Positions 25,590-33,091 are shown, counted from the first letter of the stretch. The stretch: 61,330 bases of DNA from Candidatus Desulfaltia sp. (GCA_030656555.1 JAUSPN010000053.1:1-61330), one strand, 5' to 3'. Made by a program: numbers and translations. Notes: generated by a model not told the origin, from the letters alone.

Positions 25590-26579
25590 TTAGATTTCCA
25601 AGTCGTCAAGAGGGCTGGCCACCCCATGGCCGCCCTGCTGAAGGACATGAGTATATATCATAGTTGTGGAAACATCTGAGTGTCCCAAGAGGGCCTGTAT
25701 GGTACGGATATCGGTGCCGCGCTGAAGAAGATGCGTAGCAAAACTGTGCCTGAACGTGTGCGCACTGATGCGCTTAGTCAGGCCGCTCTTCCGAACGGCA
25801 ACTTTAATGGCCTTGTTAATGACACTTGGATCTATATGATGCCTACGGATCACACCACTGCGTGGATCAGTTGAGAGATCACGACCAGGGAAAATGTACT
25901 GCCAACCCCATTCACACGCTGCCTTTGGATATTTACGGGCCAGCGCATGGGGCATATATACTTCACCATAGCCCCTTTCAAGATCAGATTCATGGATTGC
26001 TTTCACCTTAGCCAAATGGTTTTGCAGAAAAGGTATTATAGAGGATGGAAATGTCGTTATGCGATCCTTGCCACCTTTCCCTGAGCGGACAGTAACCGTT
26101 TTCATATTATAATCAATATCTTGAACCCGTAAACGGATCGCCTCAGATATCCGTAATCCGCTTCCATACATAAGCTTTGCCGTGACCTGGGGCGTTCCTT
26201 CCATCATTTTAATAACTATTGAGGTTTCTTCCCGGGTCATCACCACGGGAACGTGTATTTTCTTATTAGCGCGTACGGCGTTTATTTCCTCATCCAAAGT
26301 ATTTTTTAAAACCTTCTTGTATAGGAACACTAAAGCATTCATAGCCTGGTTCTGGGTTGACGGGGCCACATTTTTATTTACCGCAAGATGGGTTAGAAAG
26401 GCTTCGATCTTCTTTTCACCATCCTTTAAATCATCGCGTGAATTCATGCCGTGAAAACGCACGTATTTTTTTATCCATTCGCAATATGTCCTCTCTGTAT
26501 GTATTGAATAGTGATGCAACCGCATCACATCCCTTACTTCATCCAGTATCTTGCGACTTTTTGTCGGCGGTAAAATCAT
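25590..26579 (-). CDS. intI: Integron integrase IntI
   Basis: 329 residues, a tyrosine recombinase with an N-terminal SAM-like domain (about 10-95) and catalytic R (YGSGLRISEAIRL), H-x2-R (HTFRHSFATHLL) and Y (STTMIYTHV). Between R and HxxR it has the insertion found only in integron integrases (HALARKYPKAACEWGWQYIFPG, about 215-235), which separates it from XerC/D and phage integrases. It recombines attC with attI and folded attC with attC to capture or shuffle cassettes. It looks intact. A terminator follows at 25495-25534. Start at the ATG at 26579; the 247 bases upstream hold attI and its own promoter. Confidence 0.95.
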   Translation of the reverse strand: MILPPTKSRKILDEVRDVMRLHHYSIHTERTYCEWIKKYVRFHGMNSRDDLKDGEKKIEAFLTHLAVNKNVAPSTQNQAMNALVFLYKKVLKNTLDEEINAVRANKKIHVPVVMTREETSIVIKMMEGTPQVTAKLMYGSGLRISEAIRLRVQDIDYNMKTVTVRSGKGGKDRITTFPSSIIPFLQNHLAKVKAIHESDLERGYGEVYMPHALARKYPKAACEWGWQYIFPGRDLSTDPRSGVIRRHHIDPSVINKAIKVAVRKSGLTKRISAHTFRHSFATHLLQRGTDIRTIQALLGHSDVSTTMIYTHVLQQGGHGVASPLDDLEI

Positions 26580-26696
26580 TGTTTTCCTTTATTCGTGAAA
26601 CTCCGACTCCGATAACCTAAAGGTCACAGGTAAACGGTATAAGTTCGTTTCGATTATCTTTTTTATTGATAATCTCCTTTTTTTGCTTTATAAATC

Positions 26697-26794
26697 AAAG
26701 TTGATATTGGCACAAGGCACAAGGCAAATTTGCCCGAAAACTACCTTAATATCAACTTATCAGGGCAAATATACCTGATAATCAATGGTTATGT
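26697..26794 (+). other. attI recombination site region
   Basis: The first cassette joins at GTTATGT (26788-26794), identical to the R' box of the first attC, with the cut after the G at 26788. Upstream, GTTGATATT (26700) and AATATCAAC (26748) form an inverted repeat, and GGCACAAGGCACAAGGC is a short direct repeat. Both could be IntI-binding sites. The left limit is approximate. Confidence 0.6.
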
Positions 26795-26826
26795 GAAACG
26801 AAGCCAAAAAAACAAGGAGGAGTCCC

Positions 26827-27267
26827 ATGAAAAAAACAATCGTGTATTTATCAGTTTTGTTGATTCTTATGCTCCCGGTTCTTTGTTTAGGAGAGGATCT
26901 TGGGAATCTTAGTTCAAATCCTTATGCCCCTAAGTCCTCAAGCAATCCATACGGTGCGGGAAGCCCTTATAATTCAAACAGCATCAATAATCAGTACGGA
27001 ACTTATGGAAGCCCTTACAGCAACAAATCTGCTACAAATCCATACGCAACGGATGCACCAAAGTTATATGATAGTCAAGGGAACTATAGAGGAAAATTGA
27101 GCAACAATCCTTATGACCCTGAATCAGTATCAAATCCTTACGGTAAATATGGGAGCCCATATTCACCAGACAGCATTAACAATCCATACGGTGCGGGAAG
27201 CCCTTATAAATCTGATAGCCCCAATAATCCTTATGGCACCGGTTTGAAAATAAAAGGTTCTAAATAA
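26827..27267 (+). CDS. Secreted NPYG-repeat protein (cassette 1)
   Basis: 146 residues. A signal peptide (hydrophobic 4-20, cut near CLGED) leads into a low-complexity repeat of NPYG/NPYA/NPYD and GSPY units, rich in Asn, Pro, Tyr, Ser and Gly. AAGGAGG lies before the ATG. It fills cassette 1 between the attI core and attC1. I know no function for this repeat; it could be an adhesin-like or structural surface protein. A repeated NSNSINN/PDSINNPYGAGSPY block suggests internal duplication. Confidence 0.72.
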   Translation: MKKTIVYLSVLLILMLPVLCLGEDLGNLSSNPYAPKSSSNPYGAGSPYNSNSINNQYGTYGSPYSNKSATNPYATDAPKLYDSQGNYRGKLSNNPYDPESVSNPYGKYGSPYSPDSINNPYGAGSPYKSDSPNNPYGTGLKIKGSK

Positions 27268-27299
27268 GACGTCAGTCATTTTAACATACGGACAGGGGC

Positions 27300-27388
27300 A
27301 CATAACAACAGGGTCAACCAGACGGCGAGAACTGCGGCGGTCTTACGGGCAAGCTCATCGGCGCCGCTGGTTACCCTGGGCGTTATGT
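27300..27388 (+). other. attC site 1
   Basis: The outer boxes ACATAAC (27300-27306) and GTTATGT (27382-27388) are exact reverse complements. Inside, CAGGGT-C-AACCAG pairs with CTGGTT-ACCCTG, leaving one extra-helical C, as integron folding requires. CGGCG and CGCCG extend the stem around a variable loop. The total of 89 bases is in the usual attC range. Confidence 0.8.
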
Positions 27389-27404
27389 TTTGGAGGAGGA
27401 AAAA

Positions 27405-27686
27405 ATGAAAATTGTACAATCCTTACTTTTTGTTTTCGTGATGCTATTTTTTGTTACTTCAAATGCCAATGCATGGGACGGCTATGATTATGAGAAAGGG
27501 GCATATGTTGAAATTGAGGAAGGAAACCTCGTTCGAGAAGGAGAAACAATAGAAATATATGACTACGATGACGGAGAATATAAAGATGTTGATGTAGAAA
27601 GCATAGAGAATTATGGCTCTACCGTTGAAGTTGAAGTCTATGACTCTGAAACAGGTGAGACCAGAATTCTTGAAATGGAAGATTGA
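27405..27686 (+). CDS. Small secreted acidic protein, DUF5334-like (cassette 2)
   Basis: 93 residues from the ATG at 27405, which has GGAGGA six bases upstream; a frame from TTG at 27390 is less likely because it overlaps that site. Signal peptide at 1-22 (cut near NANA-W). The mature part is very acidic, with paired strings WDGYDYEKGAYVEIE, EIYDYDDGEYKDVDVESI and a VEVEVYDSETGE strand that suggest a small SH3-like beta barrel. It resembles the DUF5334 family, known from delta- and gammaproteobacteria; function unknown. It begins 17 bases after attC1. Confidence 0.72.
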   Translation: MKIVQSLLFVFVMLFFVTSNANAWDGYDYEKGAYVEIEEGNLVREGETIEIYDYDDGEYKDVDVESIENYGSTVEVEVYDSETGETRILEMED

Positions 27687-27691
27687 ATTTT

Positions 27692-27708
27692 CATAACCAA
27701 TTGTTGTG
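27692..27708 (+). other. possible collapsed attC remnant
   Basis: CATAAC (27692-27697) and GTTGTG (27703-27708) are near-complementary and only five bases apart, between the DUF5334-like gene and the membrane-protein gene. They look like the outer ends of an attC whose middle has been deleted. The match is short and may be chance. Confidence 0.25.
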
Positions 27709-27722
27709 CGTAAGGAGGAAGT

Positions 27723-28154
27723 ATGTCACCTGAGAACATAAAGCATTTGGAATTTATTCAAAATGTGATTACCAGAATGAATACAAACTCTTTCCAAATC
27801 AAGGGGTGGAGTATTATTATTGCATCTGCATTATTAGCTATTTACGCTTCCACAAAAAACAACTATTTCTTTCTTGCGGCTGTATTTCCGACTATCATAT
27901 ATTGGTTTTTGGATGCGTATTACCTAAATCAAGAGAGAAAGTTTAGAGGTCTATATAATGATGTTGCTGGCGTAACAGATGAGCCAAAAGAAATTAAGCT
28001 TTTTGCAATGAGGCCTGATTTATATGTAGGTGGAAAATATTCATACTGGAGTGCATTTTTTTCCATTACGATTTTAAAAATGTATCTATCAATGATAGTT
28101 ATTTTAATAGGTATTTTTTCATATTTTGAGTTTTGCATTAACAAAGGAGGATGA
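27723..28154 (+). CDS. Membrane protein paired with a TIR-like gene (cassette 2)
   Basis: 143 residues. A soluble N-terminal helix (1-25, IKHLEFIQNVITRMNTNSF) is followed by two close transmembrane helices (about 28-44 and 48-66), a cytoplasmic segment (67-108, YLNQERKFRGLYNDVAG) and a third helix (about 112-135). The layout recalls small SLATT-like pore effectors of nucleotide-signalling immune systems, though I cannot assign a named family. AAGGAGG lies before the ATG. The TIR-like gene starts four bases after its stop, so the two are surely co-expressed. I infer it is the membrane-disrupting partner. Confidence 0.72.
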   Translation: MSPENIKHLEFIQNVITRMNTNSFQIKGWSIIIASALLAIYASTKNNYFFLAAVFPTIIYWFLDAYYLNQERKFRGLYNDVAGVTDEPKEIKLFAMRPDLYVGGKYSYWSAFFSITILKMYLSMIVILIGIFSYFEFCINKGG

Positions 28155-28157
28155 GTT

Positions 28158-28598
28158 ATGGCGAGAAGAGCATTTTTTAGCTTCAAGTATAAAGACGTTT
28201 CAAGGGCTATGGTTGTAAGAAATAGCTGGGTAACACAAGGCAAAGAAGCCGCAGGGTTTATTGACGCCGCAGACTTTGAGGAAATAAAACGAAAAGGTGA
28301 TCCAGCCATCAAAGCTTGGATAGATAGCCAGTTAAAAGGAACATCTGTAACAGTTGTTTTGGTAGGCGAAAAAACCTGTAGTAGTCGATGGGTAAAATAT
28401 GAAATTGAAAAAAGCATAGAAATCGGCAATGGGCTTTTAGGGATTGATGTTAGCAAAATCAAAGACCTTCAAGGAAATACATCCGACCGATGTGGAAAAA
28501 TACCAAATGGCTACAATTTTTATCTCTGGAACAACGATGAAGGATTTAAGAATATGGGAGACTGGATCGAAAAAGCAGCGAAGGATGCCGGCAGATGA
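28158..28598 (+). CDS. ThsB-like TIR-domain protein (DUF1863), candidate anti-phage sensor
   Basis: 146 residues, all one TIR-like domain. RAFFSFKYKDVSRAMVVRNSW is the first strand and helix typical of the DUF1863/MTH538 group that includes Thoeris ThsB. TSVTVVLVGEKTCSSRWVKYEI and GLLGIDVSKIKD follow in the same order as in that family. ThsB-type proteins make a cyclic nucleotide signal from NAD after phage infection and activate a partner effector. Here the adjacent gene is a small membrane protein instead of ThsA. AGGAGG precedes the ATG. The gene ends four bases before attC2. Defence function is inference from family and location. Confidence 0.82.
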   Translation: MARRAFFSFKYKDVSRAMVVRNSWVTQGKEAAGFIDAADFEEIKRKGDPAIKAWIDSQLKGTSVTVVLVGEKTCSSRWVKYEIEKSIEIGNGLLGIDVSKIKDLQGNTSDRCGKIPNGYNFYLWNNDEGFKNMGDWIEKAAKDAGR

Positions 28599-28601
28599 TA
28601 C

Positions 28602-28673
28602 ACATAACAAATCACTACACTGGATTTTCACTCCGCTGCGCTCCGTAAAAACCAGTGAGTTCAGCCGTTAGCA
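28602..28673 (+). other. attC site 2
   Basis: The outer boxes are ACATAAC (28602-28608) and GTTAGCA (28667-28673). The stem pairs ACTGG-A-TTTT with AAAACCAGT, leaving one extra-helical A, around the loop stem CTCCGCTGCGCTCCG. Length is 72 bases. The cut after G at 28667 closes cassette 2. Confidence 0.78.
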
Positions 28674-28702
28674 TAACAACCTAAAAAAAAGGAGATTAAC
28701 TA

Positions 28703-29002
28703 ATGGCCAAAACAGCGCAAGAAGCATACAACGAGATTCTGGCTCACATTCAAAAACAAGGTGGATCGTTTTCATCGTGGTACTGTGGAATAACTGAAGA
28801 TATCGCAAGCAGATTGCACAACGACCACAAAGTACCTGAAAAAGATCATTGGTTTATACAAAGGCAATGCACAAACAGCACCGCCGCCAGAAATGTTGAA
28901 AAAGCCCTTCTGGACAAAGGTTGCGATGGTGGGACTGGAGGCGGTGACGATAATGCAATTTATGCTTATGCATACCTTAAGACTTCGGTGACGGAGCCTT
29001 AG
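28703..29002 (+). CDS. GIY-YIG-like small protein (cassette 3)
   Basis: 99 residues. The N-terminal helix is followed by SSWYCGITEDIASRLHNDHKV, which resembles the first strand-helix unit of GIY-YIG nucleases with the signature degraded to WYCGITED. A later AARNVEKALLDKGCDGGTGGGDD glycine-rich turn and IYAYAYLKT strand complete it. A full catalytic set (Tyr, Arg, Glu, Asn) is not evident, so nuclease activity is doubtful. AAGGAG lies before the ATG, 30 bases after attC2. Its 3' end overlaps the minus-strand gene at 28977. Confidence 0.65.
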   Translation: MAKTAQEAYNEILAHIQKQGGSFSSWYCGITEDIASRLHNDHKVPEKDHWFIQRQCTNSTAARNVEKALLDKGCDGGTGGGDDNAIYAYAYLKTSVTEP

Positions 29003-29135
29003 AATCTGCACCAACTATAATCGGCAGTGTTATGGTTAAGGTACGATTACTAATAGTTATTTTTAACTCATTGTTCATTATGGTTAAGCGTGCGTCTTTT
29101 CCTAAAAAATCATTAATTTGTTTTATTAAAGTCAT
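28977..29135 (-). CDS. Small hypothetical protein, antisense end of cassette 3
   Basis: 52 residues from the ATG at 29135, which is preceded by GAGG five bases upstream; the frame opens further up at 29174 without such a site. The protein has a helix (TLIKQINDFLG) and three short strands (ARLTIMNNELKITISNRTLTITLPI), a compact pattern that looks real. It overlaps the GIY-YIG-like gene tail to tail by 26 bases. No known family recognised. Cassette genes opposite to the array direction usually carry their own promoter, as toxin-antitoxin cassettes do. Confidence 0.4.
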   Translation of the reverse strand: MTLIKQINDFLGKDARLTIMNNELKITISNRTLTITLPIIVGADSKAPSPKS

Positions 29136-29164
29136 GTTTACCTCATAAAATAATAGAGAATTAA

Positions 29165-29257
29165 ATGAACTCACTAAACAAAGTCCAAAAGAAAATTCTT
29201 ATTGCTGGCATTATTATTGTCCTCGTTTGTTGTTTACGTAAAGGGGGACGGGGTTGA
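29165..29257 (+). CDS. Short membrane peptide, probably a truncated cassette gene
   Basis: 30 residues: MNSLNKVQKKILIAGIII then VLVCCLRKGGRG. It has a basic start and one transmembrane helix. The N-terminus resembles that of small single-helix proteins often met in integron cassettes, but the sequence after the helix is lost. The ribosome site is weak (GAGA). It may be a remnant. Confidence 0.3.
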   Translation: MNSLNKVQKKILIAGIIIVLVCCLRKGGRG

Positions 29258-29282
29258 ATTTAGGCGTTTCTTTTTTCATTTG

Positions 29283-29326
29283 TTTGAACAACTTTGGTGC
29301 CAAAACTTGACGGGCTGTTGCTCAAA
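29283..29326. repeat. inverted repeat at the right end of the cassette region
   Basis: TTTGAACAAC (29283-29292) and GTTGCTCAAA (29317-29326) pair in nine of ten positions, enclosing the palindrome TTTGG-TG-CCAAA (29293-29304). The AAC/GTT ends recall attC, but the outer boxes do not fit and the length (44) is short. Confidence 0.3.
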
Positions 29327-29404
29327 TCCAAATTTAGTGAAAATTAGTTCAAATAATGACATCAGGTAAACAGGGTGACATAGTTAATCTGCTAAAGGAC
29401 AGTC

Positions 29405-29702
29405 ATGAAAAGGGAGAATAGTGGATTCTCGAAAGAGAAAAAAAATGAGCTGCCGGCTGGGATCAGCAGGAGGGAGTTTTTAAAGTATTCCGGTGCTGCC
29501 GGAGGTTCTTTAATAATGAGTTTACATGGAGGTGTGGCATTGGCTAACTCCAAAAGCCGGGTTGCGTTTTTAAAAACAGATTGCCAGGGCGGTTGAGATC
29601 GGCCTGGGGGCTGCCTCTCCCTTGGAAATCGAAGTGGTTTCCGTCGATAACCAAAGCCTTGAATATCGGAACCGGGTAGTGGAGATATTAAATAAAGGCT
29701 GA
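29405..29702 (+). pseudogene. DUF362-family protein with large internal deletion
   Basis: The first 58 residues hold a Tat signal (ISRREFLKYSGAAGG) and the start of a DUF362-type domain (SRVAFLKTD). The frame then ends in CQGG at 29596. The next frame continues at once with RAVEIGLGAASPLEIEVVSVD and ends at 29702 (VVEILNKG), which looks like the C-terminal end of the same family. The central domain of about 250 residues and its cysteines are missing, and the join is out of frame. DUF362 proteins are exported iron-sulfur proteins common in this group. The gene is dead. Confidence 0.6.
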
Positions 29703-29730
29703 TCTTGCCGTATACTGCTTCAATATGGGT

Positions 29731-31383
29731 TTAATTGTCTAATTCAGGGAAGTAAAGAGAGGCTTTTTCCCTGAATTTATATTTCTGAATCTTACCGCTG
29801 GCCGTCATCGGAAAAGCGTCTACGATGGCAACATACTTGGGAATCTTGAATCGGCTGATCTTGCCGCGGCAGAAATCACGGATATCTTCCGGAGCCACCT
29901 CCTGGCCGTCTTTCAATATGACGAACGCGCTTACCTCTTCGCCGTATTTGCGGCTGGGAATACCAACAACCTGAACGTCCTTGATCTCCTTCATATTATA
30001 GAGAAACTCCTCGATTTCCCTGGGATAGATATTTTCGCCGCCGCGAATGATCATGTCCTTGATGCGACCGGTGATCGCAATGTAGCCGTCCTCGTCCATA
30101 ACTCCCAGATCTCCCGAATGCAGCCATCCGTCAGCATCGATCGCTTCTGCTGTAGCTTCGGGCATGTTATAGTAGCCCTTCATCACGTTATAACCGCGGC
30201 AGCAGATTTCGCCGGTTTCGCCGATACCGGCATCATTACCGGTTTCATAGGAGACCATCTTGACTTCGATCCCCTGCATGGGGCGTCCGACGGTTTCCAC
30301 CCGTTTTTTGATATCGTCATGGGCACGGGTCTGGGTAATGCCCGGAGAAGCCTCCGTCAGGCCGTAAACGATGGTAACCTCATTCATGTACATTTTCTCA
30401 ATCACCTGTTCCATAACTTTGATGGGACAGGTCGAGCCTGCCATGATGCCGGTTCGCAGAGACCTGAAATCAAATTTATTGAAAAGCTTGTGATCCAGGA
30501 TAGCGATGAACATGGTTGGAACGCCGTAAATGGCGGTGCATTTTTCCTGTTCGACGGATGTCATCGCATTAACCGGATTAAAAGTTTCCAAAACCACCAT
30601 GGTGCTGGCGTGGGTAACGCATGCTATGACAGCCAAAACGCATCCGAAACAGTGAAAAAGGGGTACTGTCAGGCAGAGGCGGTCCTTGTAAGTAAAGTTC
30701 TGGTTTTCGCCGATCCAGAATCCGTTTGTAACAACATTTTCGTGGGACAGCATGACGCCCTTGGGAAATCCAGTGGTGCCTGATGTATACTGCATATTAA
30801 CGACATCAGAGGGGTTCAGATCGGCCTGCCGAGCCTGGTAGGCTTCCTCGCTGGTCATTGCGGCCATTGCCTTGACTTCGGGTATGGAGTACATACCGCG
30901 GTGCTTTTCATGCCCCAGAAAAAAGACCCGCTTGAGATGCGAATATCTGGAACTATTCAGATAGCCCCGCTGATTGGTTTTCAATTCCGGCACCAGTTCG
31001 TTGATAATGTTGACGTAGTCGCTGTCCTGATATCCGTCTATCACAAAAATATTTTCGGTTTCAGACTGTTTCAGTATATAATCGAGTTCAGCGCTTTTGT
31101 AATTGGTATTGATGGTCAGCAAAATAGCGCCGATCTTAGCAGTGGCGAACTGCATGGTTATCCAGTAGGGAATGTTGGTGGACCAGATGGCGACTTTTTC
31201 GCCTTTCTGAATACCCAGCGCCATCAGCCCTCTGGCTACGCGATCCACAGTTTGTCCAAATTCCCTGTAGGTCATTCTGAAATCGCGGTCTACATAAATA
31301 ATGGCTTCATTGTCGGGATGATTTTCAACTGCCCGGCTTAGAATCTGCCCCATGGTAAGGTTTTGTTTAAAGTTTGCTTCCAT
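29731..31383 (-). CDS. AMP-forming acyl-CoA synthetase
   Basis: 550 residues of the ANL superfamily. P-loop YTSGTTGFPKGVMLSHENV near 200, YGLTEASPG near 345, GWLHSGDLGVMDEDGYIAITGRIKDMIIRGGENI near 425-460, and the catalytic Lys in ASGKIQKYKF near the C-terminus. It activates a carboxylic acid with ATP and joins it to CoA in the cytoplasm; similarity is to medium/long-chain fatty acyl enzymes. It lies 45 bases after a helix-turn-helix/cupin regulator on the same strand, a pairing frequent in sulfate reducers. Confidence 0.92.
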   Translation of the reverse strand: MEANFKQNLTMGQILSRAVENHPDNEAIIYVDRDFRMTYREFGQTVDRVARGLMALGIQKGEKVAIWSTNIPYWITMQFATAKIGAILLTINTNYKSAELDYILKQSETENIFVIDGYQDSDYVNIINELVPELKTNQRGYLNSSRYSHLKRVFFLGHEKHRGMYSIPEVKAMAAMTSEEAYQARQADLNPSDVVNMQYTSGTTGFPKGVMLSHENVVTNGFWIGENQNFTYKDRLCLTVPLFHCFGCVLAVIACVTHASTMVVLETFNPVNAMTSVEQEKCTAIYGVPTMFIAILDHKLFNKFDFRSLRTGIMAGSTCPIKVMEQVIEKMYMNEVTIVYGLTEASPGITQTRAHDDIKKRVETVGRPMQGIEVKMVSYETGNDAGIGETGEICCRGYNVMKGYYNMPEATAEAIDADGWLHSGDLGVMDEDGYIAITGRIKDMIIRGGENIYPREIEEFLYNMKEIKDVQVVGIPSRKYGEEVSAFVILKDGQEVAPEDIRDFCRGKISRFKIPKYVAIVDAFPMTASGKIQKYKFREKASLYFPELDN

Positions 31384-31428
31384 TAATTCCTCCAGACTCC
31401 TTTATTGCATATTACCTTTGGGTTGATT

Positions 31429-32001
31429 CTATTCTGGAATATACAAAACAGCATAGATCGTGGCCTTGTCATTTGAGGCGCAACTGACGTAGTGGGGCAC
31501 GACCGAATTGTAATAGATGCTGTCGCCGGCCTTCAGACGATGAACTTCCTTGCCGTAAATAACCTCGATTTCACCGGAAGTCACCACGATGAACTCCTCG
31601 CCTTCGTGCGCGGAGAGCTTCTTGTCTTTTGCTGATTCAGGAAAAACTTCACCAAAAAACGGTTCCATGTGGCGGTCGGTTTTCCCCCTGCCCAGCGAAA
31701 ACAAGTTGAGTGTGGCGGACTTTTCCTCGTTGGGAAGCATCGGCAAGCCTTCTTTCAGTTCATCACAGCGGATGACCAGCGGGTCCTTGCTGACTTGATC
31801 ATCGAGAAGTGTTCCCAGACGGATGCCCAGCGCGCGGGAGATTTTCAATAAAGGCCCGAGAGATGGTTCTATATCTTTTTGCTTCTGGAGCAGATCCAGA
31901 AAATCCCTGTTAAGGCCCGTGCGGTTTTCAAGTTCATCAATACTGATATTTTGTTCCCGCATGATCTTATTGATGCGACTGCTTACTTTTCCGACATTCA
32001 T
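31429..32001 (-). CDS. XRE-family regulator with C-terminal cupin domain
   Basis: 190 residues from the ATG at 32001, preceded by AAGGAG six bases upstream; an earlier in-frame start at 32067 lacks one. Helix-turn-helix at about 8-60 (RINKIMREQNISIDELENRTGLNRDFL), and a cupin barrel at about 110-190 (HEGEEFIVVTSGEIEVIYGKE, LKAGDSIYYNSVVPHYVS). Such regulators sense a small molecule in the cupin pocket; here probably an acyl compound or acyl-CoA used by the ligase downstream (inference). Confidence 0.88.
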   Translation of the reverse strand: MNVGKVSSRINKIMREQNISIDELENRTGLNRDFLDLLQKQKDIEPSLGPLLKISRALGIRLGTLLDDQVSKDPLVIRCDELKEGLPMLPNEEKSATLNLFSLGRGKTDRHMEPFFGEVFPESAKDKKLSAHEGEEFIVVTSGEIEVIYGKEVHRLKAGDSIYYNSVVPHYVSCASNDKATIYAVLYIPE

Positions 32002-32233
32002 ATTCAACTCCTTACCTGATAGTTTTTTAAAGTTTTTGTGCTTATTATATAAAAGTGTATTTTGCAAATAAAAATTTGGTGAAGTGGTTTTTGATTTGAT
32101 AAGGATCTATCTGTTGTCTGTTGATCTGCGAGGATGGCATGAACATGCAAGTTTATTTACGGCTGGAGTCGGCTCGCGCCCTTGATAAGCGGAGCGCGAA
32201 CGACGCCTGAAAGGGTGTGAAAGCCCGCAGGGC

Positions 32234-33091
32234 TTAACTGCCGGAGCTAAGCTCCTTTGAGCGGTTGGCGGCCGCGGCTATTGCCTCGATTATGCTTTGT
32301 TTGACCTGGTTTTTGTCCAGCACTTTAAAAGCTGCTTCAGTTGTGCCTCCGGGAGAGGTTACTTTCCGGCGAAGAAGTTCCGGAGATTCATTCATTTCTT
32401 CCATGAGCTTAACAGCTCCTTTAAAGGTCGCAATGGTCAGGGTTGCGGCATCATTCGGTTCAAGACCGACACAGATGCCTCCTTCTATCATGGATTCTAT
32501 AAAATAAAAAATATAGGCCGGCCCGGAACCTGACAGGGCGGTTACAGCATCCATATCTTCTTCATTAAATTCGATTACTTTGCCCATTGCTTGAAGAATG
32601 GACTTGACGATGTTGATATCCTCTTCTGAAGCGTGTCTGTTTGGGCTTATCCCGGCCATTCCGGCTAAAACAAGAGCCGGTGTATTCGGCATCACCCGTA
32701 TTACAGGAAGCTTAATCCTGGATTTTTCATCAAGCGGAGCATAAAGAATATCTTCAATTTTTCGCAAGGGGATTCCTGCCGCAATGGAAACAACCAGTTT
32801 TGGGTTATGAATTTCATAGCTCTTTTGCCCGGTGATTTGCGAGAGCACCTGATCTATATGCTGTGGTTTTACGGCAAGCACAATGATATCACATATTGAA
32901 AAGAGTTTAACATTGTCGCTTAAAACAGATATGCCGTAAGATGAGCGCAAAACATTCAGGCGATCTTTATTTATATCGCTGACATATATCATTGAAGGAG
33001 ATAATATATGAGATTTTATAATAGCTCCGACAAAGGCTTCTCCCATATTGCCGGCTCCAATAAAACCGATTTTCTTGTTAATCTCAGACAT
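32234..33091 (-). CDS. proC: Pyrroline-5-carboxylate reductase
   Basis: 285 residues from the ATG at 33091, which has GGAGG four bases before it; the frame is open to 33115. Rossmann motif KIGFIGAGNMGEAFVGA at the N-terminus, VLAVKPQ near 75, VRVMPNTPALV near 130, and the C-terminal signature ALSGSGPAYIFYFIESM with TSPGGTTEAAFKVL. It catalyses the last step of proline synthesis. The stop overlaps a small hairpin AAGCCC-GCA-GGGCTT (32221-32235), a weak terminator. Confidence 0.95.
   Translation of the reverse strand: MSEINKKIGFIGAGNMGEAFVGAIIKSHILSPSMIYVSDINKDRLNVLRSSYGISVLSDNVKLFSICDIIVLAVKPQHIDQVLSQITGQKSYEIHNPKLVVSIAAGIPLRKIEDILYAPLDEKSRIKLPVIRVMPNTPALVLAGMAGISPNRHASEEDINIVKSILQAMGKVIEFNEEDMDAVTALSGSGPAYIFYFIESMIEGGICVGLEPNDAATLTIATFKGAVKLMEEMNESPELLRRKVTSPGGTTEAAFKVLDKNQVKQSIIEAIAAAANRSKELSSGS

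Larger units (their letters stand above)
25590..29257. mobile_element. chromosomal integron: intI, attI and cassette array
   Basis: IntI on the minus strand faces away from a cassette array on the plus strand. The attI core is GTTATGT at 26788. The attC sites at 27300-27388 and 28602-28673 give cassette 1 (26789-27382), cassette 2 (27383-28667) and the beginning of cassette 3 (28668 onward). All main cassette genes point away from intI, as is normal. The right limit is unclear because no third attC is recognisable; I stop at the last small gene. Confidence 0.8.

Noticed and set aside
29020-29040. GTGTTATGG as the R' box of a third attC
   Set aside because: No complementary AAC-ending box or stem is found 40-120 bases upstream.
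30118-30783. Plus-strand open frame of 221 codons
   Set aside because: Antisense to the acyl-CoA synthetase; His/Gly-rich translation typical of a shadow frame.
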